This document shows, piece after piece, positions 23,601 through 29,679 of a stretch of DNA of 64,000 nt (position 1 is its first letter; each line of letters begins with the position of its first letter). The notes beneath the pieces were generated by a model, which saw only the letters and a program-made list of their open reading frames with translations, was not told the DNA's origin and did not search any database. A program made the translations under genes and the position numbers. Source of the DNA: Symbiodinium natans (Eukaryota > Sar > Dinophyceae > Suessiales > Symbiodiniaceae); the NCBI GenBank assembly GCA_905221605.1, contig CAJNDS010000671.1:1-64000 (forward strand), in the 5' to 3' direction.

Positions 23601-26600
23601 CTGCATGTGATGCATACAGCATCAGCTAAACATCTGCCGGCGACTTGTGCGCATGAACGCTGTGCATGGGTCTACTGGGATACAACATGCAGGGTGGTGA
23701 CAAGGTGACACCTAGCACATTTTGAGACCGAAGTATGTATATGTATTCTGTCAAACTAGGCTACATTATGTCTGTAATCTATGTATATACACTTTATACA
23801 TATATATATATATATAGATATGAGGGCGGTTCTCAGGGTGAGTTAGAGTGATGAACCATGGGAAAGGGGCCCACCTTACTTATCACAACTATATTTAGGC
23901 GCAAAGGGTGAGTTTTCTTATGGTCCCTTTGGGGTCCTTAGTATAAGGCGGCCCCTCATTTATAATTTAGGATGCCCAAAAAGGGGCCATCATTTTGAAA
24001 ACTGACCATGTAGCCCTCACCTAGGCCTTCTTGCACACGCCTGATTTACAGTGTATCCAGTAGGCAGTGGCCATGGTCAGGTGCCAAATGCCACTGGAAA
24101 GGTTGTAGATGGTAACCAGCAAGTACATGCGGAAGACCAGCGGCATGTGTGGGGCAATGAAGGACACTGCCAGCTGCAGGGGGCCCGGTGTGAGGAAGGC
24201 AGTCCATCGTGGCAACGTCGTCATGCCTGCTGCTAGCAGCGCGAACGTGAGAATACAGCCCGGGAGCATAGCGATCTCGCCCACCAGGCTGCAAATGATC
24301 TCAAAAAACGGTCGGAAGTTGCCAGAGAGCCCTGCTGGCACTGTGAATCCACGGGCAGGAGCGCTTGCCAAGAGGCCAACAAACGTGAAGGAGCAGTGCA
24401 TCAGGGCACCGGCCACATAGAAAGCGAAAAGCAGCACTACCAAAGGCCAGCGGAGCCAGTTATACTGGGGCCTGAAGACTTGGTAGAGCAAGTACGTGCC
24501 TGCAAAACCACTTGGTATGAAGATCAGGGCCAGCGCGTGGCCTGCGGCAAGCTCCCAAACTGTCTTCTCAGCCATCATCACAGACGCCTTCTGGAAGTTG
24601 AGGATATCCCCGGGTGTGCGGAAGAGCTGCTCTAGCTCTGGGCGTGCGCTGTAGCAAGTCAGGATATCAGCCACGTGCGCCAGTAAGCCAGCGACACCGG
24701 CAAAAACACTCGCCGCCAACGCTGTATTCACAGCCATGGCCCAGCCTTGCCTTCAGGAAGGGATGCCAAGGGGTCAACGTCCAATTTGCGGCAAAAGCTA
24801 CGTCGGATTCAAGCTTACTCCTGCAAGTCTGCCAGCAACAGTTCACATATTGTTGCTGCTTTGTGGGGGCAGTCGTACTACTAAAAATCGCTTTCGAAAC
24901 ATTACTTTGGCATGCGCTGCGGCGGAAACGCGAGTAAGACGCCGCCTGTGCAACATGATGATGGCGGTTACTAGTATGGCTGTATGGTACTCGACCCAGG
25001 TGTCACCTAGCAAAAAAAGGCTGCTATAAGGGAACCTATAAACCCTTGAAAAAGGGAGTAATGGCCTGCTCTGGGTCCCTCAGCCTTTGAACACTTAACC
25101 CCTAAACCCCTTATAGCTCTAAGTAGGTTGGCCCGTCAAACCTTCGAAACCTTCTGGAGCATGTTGCATAAGATCCTCTAGCCTCGGACGGAATACGCAC
25201 ACAAACAGGCAGACATACACACACACACACACATACACACACTCGCAGCATCCCAAGGGCCTCCCCGCCCTTAGACCACCGAAACCCTAAACCCTAAACC
25301 CTAATTTTATAAACCCTAAACCCTAGACCCTAACTGAAGAACAATTGTTAGAGGGGAGTTCCCCGCTAGGTCCCCATGAGGCTTCTACAAGGGGTTTATA
25401 CAGGCAAAACACCATTCCAGATCTGACCTAGACCCAGACCGCCTTCGCCCATAGCCGCATACATTAACGTCTCATGTGCTCCTTGTGAATGATGAAGAAT
25501 TCTGTGTGAGAAACCTTTGCACTCCGGAATCTTCTTGTGGCCCCGCCTAAATCCTGAACCTCATTCCGTGGTTGCCACAACTAGTTCATCGGGGTGCCCG
25601 CAACACCCACACCTAGGGCAACATCAACAGACGCGAGACACCTCATTGAAATGGCGGAGGGAGCCAAACCCCTAAAGGCCGAATGTCTTGAACCCCAAGC
25701 CCCCAAGTTTAGTATTCAGGTTTATAGGGTATGGGGTTTAGGGTTTAGGGACTCGGCTTATGCCGCCCGAGAGGCGTAGTCCTTTGCTATGCCGTCGACG
25801 ATCTTCTTGCAGGCATTCACCTTTCGCCAAACCCCTAAACCCTAAATCTACAGGGCTCAAGGTTCTCAAAGTCTAGGCACGCGGCGCTTGAAAAAACACT
25901 ACCCTTGCTCGCTCAGGTGCACATCTTCGCTTTCCGGCTCACGAGTACGTCCATGTGTACCAGTGCGAATGGCCAGAGCGCCCATGCCCGCATGATGATT
26001 CGTCCAGGTTACCAGTGCTGGTTTGAGCACCGTGCGCCAAGGGTTTTAGGGTAAGGCGTTCATGGAATCAAGGTTTTAGGGGCTGTGAATCTTGAGCCCT
26101 TCCGCCACCCAAACACGACACCACGAAGGCTCAGCCCCTAAAACCCCTAAGCCCAGACGCCCCCAATTCCTTTAACCCGTTTACGCGAAGACCCAAGAAG
26201 GGCCTAAACCCCATGCCCCTGCGCGCCTGGCCCAAAGCCAGCTTGTAGTGGTCTCTGTCATAGAGGACATTACCTGGGCTTAGGTTGCTGAGGGTTGCCA
26301 CGTGTGCCGGGTTTTGAGAAGTTGGGGGTTTATGCTTGGCCCTTGGAGTGCCTAAGGACCCTAAGCCCTAAGCCCTAACACCCGCCACCCCACTCCGTTG
26401 TCCTTTGGGGTATATACTCTGACGTGTGTCCGGGGTATGGAAAGCCGGCCTGGGAGGCCACTAGGAGGTGCTGGAGTTCTTTCCTCGCCACAAAATGAGT
26501 GCTCAAGCAGCCCATGTGGTAGCAAGTGATGGCCAGGGGCACACCGGCACACCCCCCTTGTCCCAGGTGAACTTTTAAAATACAAACACTTGACATTGAC

Positions 26601-29015
26601 CCCAGTGCCCCAAGTGACCAAGTCCCCCAGTGCAAGTGCGCCCAAGTGCGCCCAAGTGCGCCCCAAGTGCTCCAAGCGACAAGAAGTGTGCTCCAAGGGA
26701 CACAAAGTGTTCCAAACGCCCCAAGTGTTCCGGGGGGGTTCGGGGGTTTCTGTGGCTTAGGGGTTTAGGGGTTTAGGGTCTTAGCCTTTAGGGGTTTTGA
26801 GAGTTGTGTGGTCTATGCGGGGTGTCTGCTTCCATGTTCTCGTGTGCACTCCGAAGCACCAGCCCTGCGCTGGGTGCCGGGCAAAGGTCTGCATAGAAGG
26901 GGTGGATGTCGTCGATCTTGGGGAACTCCTCGATGATCTTGGAGAACTTCTCGTTGTAGGTGGTTTGGCAGAACTTGACCTCCATGTGAGCGCAGCAGCT
27001 GAGGCGGGACCCAAAGAGGACATGGACATGTGCTGGTAATAAAGGGGCCTGATTAATAGGAATAGGGTTTGGGGGGGTAGGATAGTATAATTACAAAGGG
27101 ACCATAAGGGAATATTGTTAGTAATTATTCTGACCCCTATAGTATTTACGAAACCCCAACAAGCATCATCCTCTTCTTCAGAACACTTGCGGGCACGTTC
27201 CAGGGCCTTCCGCATGTAGAAGGAGCGGATTCGGGTGATCTTGAATCCTGGCACATGTGGAGCTGAATACGCAGGGGCTCATGTACTCATCCTGGGTTTT
27301 GCGGAGCCAAAAACACTTACTTCTCGTTCATGAGGAGTTCGTGAGAACCCGCTTAAGTAAAGCTTCAACATTTGCCTACACATGTTTTTATGCGAGAGTC
27401 ATAAGGGGATGAACAAAGTCGACTCTTACCCTGTCTGAATGATGACTTCTCTAGCAGTTCTGTTTTCAGATGCGGTTCGCATGTCTCCAGGGGAGGACAA
27501 GAAAACACCAGCGTCCTTCGCCCAAGTTGCCGATTTCCATGCAAAGCCCAAGCCCTCAAAAAAAGGAAACGCCAACTCAGCATGCTAAGGTTTGTACCTG
27601 TCCGAGCCCTGAACAACGGCTTCCCTCTAAACCAGAAAAAACCCTAAGCCCTAACCCCTATCAACCTTCAACCTTAGAGGCCTGGGTTTTGGGCCTTAGG
27701 CCTTAAGTTTGTTCCTCCGTTTTGCCTGTCCAGGTGCTTCATATGTGCTGCTGCCACCCATTTGTTGATGGACCGCATACGACAGAAGTTTATGCGATGG
27801 CGATTGCAGGAGCCACAATCATCACCAACATGCTGCCTTCGCCCCTCAAAACCCTTGAAAAGTAGAGTCAACTACACCATGTCGGCGTTTGGGTGTCTAA
27901 GCCACCCCGGATACCCTCTTTGCTTCCTGTCCCAGATGATCCCAATGCTCATGTAAATCTAATTTGTGTGACGAATCTGTGCGATGACTGTCGATACGGA
28001 TAGAATCCTCAGTCGCCTTTCTGCTCCCCTCTAACGTTTCGGTATTGCTGGGGGCACACGACCTCATCCTCTAAGCTTTCCACACGCTCTCTCTCTCTCT
28101 CTCACTCTCTCTCCCTCCCTCCCCCCCCTCTCTCTCTCTCTCTCTTTCGGGTGCAGGATGTAGGGGCTTCCTTGTCAATCTGTGGCTTAGTCTAGAGGTT
28201 TTGGGGCTTTCGTTTTAGCTCGACTGAGATCAGAAGTCCCTCAGCCCCAAACCCTAGACCTTGCACGCAAACTCTGAAGTCCTCAGCTCTAAGCCCTACG
28301 CCCTGCACCCCAAACCCTGCACCCCAAGCCCTAAAGCTGAAAAGCCCTTCAACCTCTTTGCCTGGATGGACCACGGTTGGCGTCTTCCGCTGTGTCTTCG
28401 ACAAGACCTTCGGCTTGAAGAGGGTTCCACTCTGGGCTCTGAAAGAACGGGCCAATGCAGAGGGCAGGAGGGACAGACAAAGAGCGAGAACCAGAGTGAG
28501 AGAGAGAGAGAGAGAGAAAGCGAGAGAGAGCGAAAGAGAGAGAGAGAGAGAGAGAGAGCGAGAAAGAGAGAGAGCCAAAGCCCCTAAACCCTAAACTCTG
28601 AGATGCTGAAAGCGGGAAAGCCAACTGCGGCTTGCAGCTGATGGCACGGCATGTGGCATGTTCCACTCCACAACACACTGACGCACCCAATCCCGTAAAA
28701 GAAGAATTAGGGTTGAGGGTTTGGGGTCCAGAACCCTAAGCCCTAAACCCCTAAAACCGAAACCCTATACCTAAGCCTAGGGTTTAGGGCTTGGGGTTGA
28801 GAGCCCGCATCTGACTTCTTGAAGGACAGCCTTTCGCCTCCCCTAGAAGGTTTGGTATTCACAGAAGCCGGGGTTCGGGTTCTTCTGGAAGGACTAAACC
28901 CTAAACCCTAAACCCTAAACCCTAAACCCTAAACCCTAATCCTGCTTGGGGAAGCGGCAATATCCACCAGCTGCTTGGCCGGAGGAATGGTCTGGATCTC
29001 CTTGAACTTGTACAT
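5657..29015 (-). CDS. NOG1: Nucleolar GTP-binding protein NOG1/GTPBP4, 39 exons
   Basis: This is a complete NOG1-family gene, rebuilt exon by exon on the minus strand; the joined coding length is 1,905 nt (634 residues plus stop). NOG1 is a nucleolar Obg-type GTPase that binds pre-60S ribosomal particles. Visible landmarks are the N-terminal [19 protein letters not shown] and SKTQRKTP...[10 protein letters not shown]1 GYPNVGKSS at residues 178-186 (split between exons 10 and 11); G3 DTPG at 224-227; G4 NKTD at 292-295 (split between exons 16 and 17); G5-like SCAT at 345-348; [10 protein letters not shown] and [15 protein letters not shown]; an Arg/Ser-rich stretch at about 554-577; and the invariant tail [18 protein letters not shown] before TGA. 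Reading phases agree at every junction and the length is typical for the family. Exon borders were placed by eye, so single borders may be off by a few bases; exons 25, 29-30 and 33-35 are the least certain. All introns carry telomere words or foldbacks. Confidence 0.93.
6084..6129 (-). CDS. NOG1: NOG1 exon 38
   Basis: Encodes [15 protein letters not shown] plus one base; KPKHL(F/Y)SGKR is invariant in the family. Donor GC. Confidence 0.95.
6396..6458 (-). CDS. NOG1: NOG1 exon 37
   Basis: Encodes [20 protein letters not shown] plus E, the basic nucleolar-targeting-like segment. Donor GC. Confidence 0.92.
7036..7083 (-). CDS. NOG1: NOG1 exon 36
   Basis: Encodes [16 protein letters not shown], matching the family (K/R)xRVRSRS segment. 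Acceptor GGAAG, donor GC. Confidence 0.8.
7275..7298 (-). CDS. NOG1: NOG1 exon 35 (micro-exon)
   Basis: 24 nt, GERTASAR; chosen by phase and AG/GC borders. Confidence 0.5.
7803..7832 (-). CDS. NOG1: NOG1 exon 34 (RS-like)
   Basis: Encodes [10 protein letters not shown], Arg/Ser-rich as expected. Acceptor GCGCAG, donor GC. Confidence 0.65.
8055..8102 (-). CDS. NOG1: NOG1 exon 33
   Basis: Encodes [16 protein letters not shown], the family LSxMGIDPSKA segment. A GC donor six bases further on (8049) is equally possible. Confidence 0.85.
8456..8504 (-). CDS. NOG1: NOG1 exon 32
   Basis: Encodes [16 protein letters not shown]. Acceptor TCAG, donor GC. Confidence 0.8.
8775..8827 (-). CDS. NOG1: NOG1 exon 31
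   Basis: Encodes [17 protein letters not shown] plus two bases. The phase to exon 32 requires a GA donor, the only one in the gene. Confidence 0.75.
8976..9065 (+). repeat. TTTAGGG array
   Basis: About twelve near-perfect heptamers in a NOG1 intron (between exons 30 and 31). Confidence 0.95.
9125..9166 (-). CDS. NOG1: NOG1 exon 30
   Basis: Encodes [14 protein letters not shown], the acidic variable region. Acceptor AAAG, donor GC. Confidence 0.6.
9353..9412 (-). CDS. NOG1: NOG1 exon 29
   Basis: Encodes [20 protein letters not shown]. The end is uncertain: GT donor at 9353 or GC donor at 9361; the former keeps phase. Confidence 0.85.
9839..9910 (-). CDS. NOG1: NOG1 exon 28
   Basis: Encodes [15 protein letters not shown] then HNIVDFVDP, a NOG1 hallmark. 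Donor GC. Confidence 0.95.
10331..10387 (-). CDS. NOG1: NOG1 exon 27
   Basis: Encodes [19 protein letters not shown], a NOG1 hallmark. Acceptor CTAG, donor GC. Confidence 0.93.
10955..10987 (-). CDS. NOG1: NOG1 exon 26
   Basis: Encodes [11 protein letters not shown], a charged helix as in the family just before GGAG. Acceptor GGCAG, donor GC. Confidence 0.75.
13273..13307 (-). CDS. NOG1: NOG1 exon 25 (tentative)
   Basis: 35 nt, [12 protein letters not shown] once joined to exon 24. Chosen because it repairs the phase with AG/GC borders; this part of NOG1 is poorly conserved, so another choice is possible. Confidence 0.45.
13348..13669 (+). repeat. Longest TTTAGGG array (about 46 units)
   Basis: About 320 bp of nearly perfect TTTAGGG, with rare TTAGGG slips and a run of four TTTCGGG variants at about 13628-13656. 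It lies in the NOG1 intron just upstream (in gene order) of exon 25. Confidence 0.97.
13778..13842 (-). CDS. NOG1: NOG1 exon 24
   Basis: Encodes [20 protein letters not shown] plus E; the NR(L/F)H(I/V) core is conserved. Acceptor GCAG, donor GC. Confidence 0.88.
14323..14351 (-). CDS. NOG1: NOG1 exon 23
   Basis: Encodes VRTGKADGL plus two bases. Acceptor CAAG, donor GC. Confidence 0.75.
14630..14714 (-). repeat. CCCTAAA array
   Basis: About eleven heptamers in the orientation opposite to the 13.3-kb array. Confidence 0.95.
14911..14949 (-). CDS. NOG1: NOG1 exon 22
   Basis: Encodes [13 protein letters not shown], matching the family CERLLEQRVE segment. Donor GC. Confidence 0.88.
15441..15503 (-). 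CDS. NOG1: NOG1 exon 21 (G5-like)
   Basis: Encodes [20 protein letters not shown] plus A, with the SCAT motif. Acceptor CACAG, donor GC. Confidence 0.9.
15805..15851 (-). CDS. NOG1: NOG1 exon 20
   Basis: Encodes [15 protein letters not shown]; needed to restore the phase between exons 19 and 21. Donor GC. Confidence 0.7.
15962..15983 (-). CDS. NOG1: NOG1 exon 19 (micro-exon)
   Basis: 22 nt encoding VEAGGEA plus one base. Conservation is weak here, but phase and CCAG/GC borders fit. Confidence 0.65.
16645..16674 (-). CDS. NOG1: NOG1 exon 18
   Basis: Encodes [10 protein letters not shown] (30 nt). Acceptor CCAG, donor GC. Confidence 0.8.
17008..17044 (-). CDS. NOG1: NOG1 exon 17 (completes G4)
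   Basis: Completes NKTD and continues [10 protein letters not shown]. Acceptor CCCAG, donor GC. Confidence 0.9.
17535..17600 (-). repeat. CCCTAAA array facing the 17.7-kb array
   Basis: About nine CCCTAAA units. With the TTTAGGG array at 17688-17772 they flank NOG1 exon 16 (17611-17675) in inverted orientation, so the exon could sit in the loop of a pre-mRNA hairpin. Confidence 0.95.
17611..17675 (-). CDS. NOG1: NOG1 exon 16
   Basis: Encodes [11 protein letters not shown], then [10 protein letters not shown]; the next codon (K of NKTD) is split. Donor GC. Confidence 0.94.
17688..17772 (+). repeat. TTTAGGG array
   Basis: About twelve heptamers, the right arm of the inverted pair around exon 16. 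Confidence 0.95.
18623..18679 (-). CDS. NOG1: NOG1 exon 15
   Basis: Encodes [19 protein letters not shown]. Donor GC. Confidence 0.92.
19039..19110 (+). repeat. CTCTCTCTGT microsatellite
   Basis: Repeated TCTCTCTCTG blocks ending in CCCT units, inside a NOG1 intron. Confidence 0.95.
19374..19427 (-). CDS. NOG1: NOG1 exon 14
   Basis: Encodes [18 protein letters not shown]. Donor GC. Confidence 0.92.
19687..19725 (-). CDS. NOG1: NOG1 exon 13 (G3)
   Basis: Encodes [13 protein letters not shown] with the DTPG motif. Donor GC. Confidence 0.94.
20246..20309 (-). CDS. NOG1: NOG1 exon 12
   Basis: Encodes [20 protein letters not shown] plus Q. Donor GC. Confidence 0.94.
20410..20476 (-). CDS. NOG1: NOG1 exon 11 (G1 P-loop)
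   Basis: Carries [12 protein letters not shown] and NANVDVQP; the GTPase G1 motif. Donor GT. Confidence 0.95.
20554..20617 (-). CDS. NOG1: NOG1 exon 10
   Basis: Encodes [20 protein letters not shown] plus T, leading into the P-loop. Donor GC. Confidence 0.93.
20822..20844 (-). CDS. NOG1: NOG1 exon 9 (micro-exon)
   Basis: Only 23 nt, encoding ALSFLEE; the joined reading [14 protein letters not shown] matches the family. Acceptor GGCAG, donor GC. Confidence 0.85.
21341..21398 (-). CDS. NOG1: NOG1 exon 8
   Basis: Encodes [19 protein letters not shown] plus one base. Donor GT, one of three in the gene. Confidence 0.85.
21641..21745 (+). repeat. MITE-like element, family B
   Basis: TTGGTAGCCCAG ... 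CCACTGGGCTAAG with the same internal plan as 40644-40745; it lies in a NOG1 intron. Confidence 0.75.
22560..22627 (+). repeat. TTTAGGG array
   Basis: Nine to ten heptamers 50 bp beyond NOG1 exon 7. Confidence 0.95.
22678..22731 (-). CDS. NOG1: NOG1 exon 7
   Basis: Encodes [18 protein letters not shown]. Acceptor CAAG, donor GC. Confidence 0.9.
22740..24020. other. Intron 6, downstream part: no gene supported
   Basis: This holds AT-rich unique sequence, a 93-codon plus-strand frame at 23427-23708 without recognisable features, a TA microsatellite at 23793-23820 and a foldback-like stretch at about 23820-24005. Confidence 0.4.
24021..24737 (-). CDS. Intronless multi-pass membrane protein nested in NOG1 intron 6
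   Basis: A single uninterrupted frame of 238 residues starts [20 protein letters not shown] and ends CKSGVCKKA before TAG. About six hydrophobic spans are visible, near residues 2-24, 60-82, 92-125, 135-170 and 185-225, so it should sit in a membrane. There is no signal peptide distinct from span 1 and no catalytic motif that I can name. Layout and length recall small uncharacterised membrane families such as DUF6796, but that is a memory-level impression only. It has no introns, unlike its host gene, and no telomere words, and it lies on the same strand. A degenerate spliced-leader-like sequence lies about 50-65 bp upstream. Together these suggest an inserted retrocopy; whether it is expressed is unknown. 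Confidence 0.7.
   Translation of the reverse strand: MAVNTALAASVFAGVAGLLAHVADILTCYSARPELEQLFRTPGDILNFQKASVMMAEKTVWELAAGHALALIFIPSGFAGTYLLYQVFRPQYNWLRWPLVVLLFAFYVAGALMHCSFTFVGLLASAPARGFTVPAGLSGNFRPFFEIICSLVGEIAMLPGCILTFALLAAGMTTLPRWTAFLTPGPLQLAVSFIAPHMPLVFRMYLLVTIYNLSSGIWHLTMATAYWIHCKSGVCKKA
24783..24804 (-). other. Possible relict dinoflagellate spliced leader
   Basis: On the minus strand this reads CGTAGCTTTTGCCGCAAATT. It resembles the conserved DinoSL (CCGTAGCCATTTTGGCTCAAG) with a 2-nt gap and about three substitutions. It lies roughly 50-65 bp upstream of the ATG of the intronless ORF, where a reverse-transcribed trans-spliced mRNA would keep its leader. Confidence 0.4.
25206..25242 (+). 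repeat. AC microsatellite
   Basis: AC dinucleotides with single interruptions. Confidence 0.9.
25776..25820 (-). CDS. NOG1: NOG1 exon 6
   Basis: Encodes [15 protein letters not shown]. Acceptor AAAG, donor GC. The 3-kb intron that follows hosts the nested ORF at 24021-24737. Confidence 0.9.
26227..26273 (-). CDS. NOG1: NOG1 exon 5
   Basis: Encodes [15 protein letters not shown]. Acceptor CCAG, donor GC. Confidence 0.92.
26883..26979 (-). CDS. NOG1: NOG1 exon 4
   Basis: Residues 49-81, from [12 protein letters not shown] to [10 protein letters not shown]; the longest exon. Donor GC. Confidence 0.92.
27061..27150 (+). repeat. Intronic foldback, family G
   Basis: Contains GGACCATAAGGGAATATTGT followed by TAGTAATTATTCTGACCCC. 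Relatives lie at about 9255-9330, 10003-10072 and 51965-52055. It sits inside the NOG1 intron between exons 3 and 4. Confidence 0.6.
27207..27247 (-). CDS. NOG1: NOG1 exon 3
   Basis: Encodes [14 protein letters not shown], with the first codon split from exon 2. Acceptor CCAG, donor GCCCTG. Confidence 0.92.
28088..28146 (+). repeat. CT microsatellite
   Basis: CT dinucleotides, the partner of the GA tract at 28495-28575; the two could pair across NOG1 exon 2. Confidence 0.95.
28362..28407 (-). CDS. NOG1: NOG1 exon 2
   Basis: Encodes [15 protein letters not shown], near-invariant in NOG1. Acceptor AAG, donor GCAAAG. Confidence 0.92.
28495..28575 (+). repeat. GA microsatellite
   Basis: GA dinucleotides with a few interruptions, complementary to 28088-28146. 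Confidence 0.95.
28959..29015 (-). CDS. NOG1: NOG1 exon 1 (start codon)
   Basis: Residues 1-19, [19 protein letters not shown], match the conserved NOG1 N terminus. ATG is at 29013-29015. A CAG at 29021-29023, five bases upstream, could accept the trans-spliced leader. The donor is GC. Confidence 0.92.
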
Positions 29016-29224
29016 GGCCCCTGCTCACAGGGCTGAGGTTGCGGGGCTTCTGGGTTTAGGGTTTAGGGCTAGGGTTTAGGGTTTAGTGTTTAGGGCTTAG
29101 GGTTTAGGGTTTAGGGGAGGAAGATGCAGCAGTTTAGGGCCTGTACATAGGGTTTCGGACATGAGGAGTGAGATGTAGCACGAGTGTTTCGGGGTTTGTG
29201 GGGACCTATGGGGAGGGTTTAGGG
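29016..29224. promoter_or_regulatory. NOG1 5' flank between start codon and LTR
   Basis: This 209-bp gap separates the NOG1 ATG from the left LTR edge. It is largely TTTAGGG-type repeat (about 29044-29116) and must hold any NOG1 5' untranslated sequence and proximal promoter. No TATA-like element is evident. Confidence 0.45.
29220..29224 (+). repeat. Target site duplication, left (TAGGG)
   Basis: TAGGG directly precedes the TG of the 5' LTR and recurs right after the CA of the 3' LTR. Five bases is the usual Ty1/copia duplication. The target was itself a TTTAGGG array, so flanking similarity is partly expected. Confidence 0.75.
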
Positions 29225-29679
29225 TGTTTGTGTAAAGAGGCACTCATGTTCACTTGAAGCATCAGCCCCTGCGCAAGGATGACACGCTGAGCGCGTCCAC
29301 TGAGGTCTTAACCATAAACTATGCCAACGATGTTGGCTCAAGTCTCGGAGCAAATGCACGGAGTGCAGCTTGGTTTTCGGGTTCTTTCGGGTTCTTCCGG
29401 GTTTTGGGGTTTGGTTTCCTCTTCCCGGTACCCTAGTCCCACCCCCTGTCCTGGTACCCTAGTCCTGCGACCCAGTCCAGGGTGTGAAGGGTGCGTTCGT
29501 TCAGGGGTTCAGGGCTAAGAAGGTGGTTGATGATTGAGGTCCAAGGCGGAAGAGATGGCGGGGGATACTGATGATTTATCTAGGGTTTTGATGAACGATG
29601 TTCCTCTCCAGATGCTGCCTCAATCTCCCACTCCATCACACTTCAGCAGAATCACCGAAAGCAGCCCTGACCAACATCA
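29225..29679 (+). repeat. 5' LTR
   Basis: 455 bp, TGTTTGTG...AACATCA, read base-for-base the same as 37704-38158. It contains the first ATG of the polyprotein (29555), so the first 41 codons lie in the LTR, as TYA does in yeast Ty1. Confidence 0.95.
29333..29342 (+). other. DinoSL-3'-end-like word in the LTR
   Basis: TTGGCTCAAG equals the last ten bases of the dinoflagellate spliced leader, and the context ATGTTGGCTCAAG differs from the leader at one position in thirteen. It is repeated in the 3' LTR at 37812-37821. Confidence 0.3.

Noticed and set aside
23427-23708. 93-codon plus-strand ORF in NOG1 intron 6
   Set aside because: No recognisable domain; length is compatible with chance in 64 kb.
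29534-29554. TTG start of the polyprotein
   Set aside because: A eukaryotic nuclear gene should use ATG; the first in-frame ATG is at 29555.
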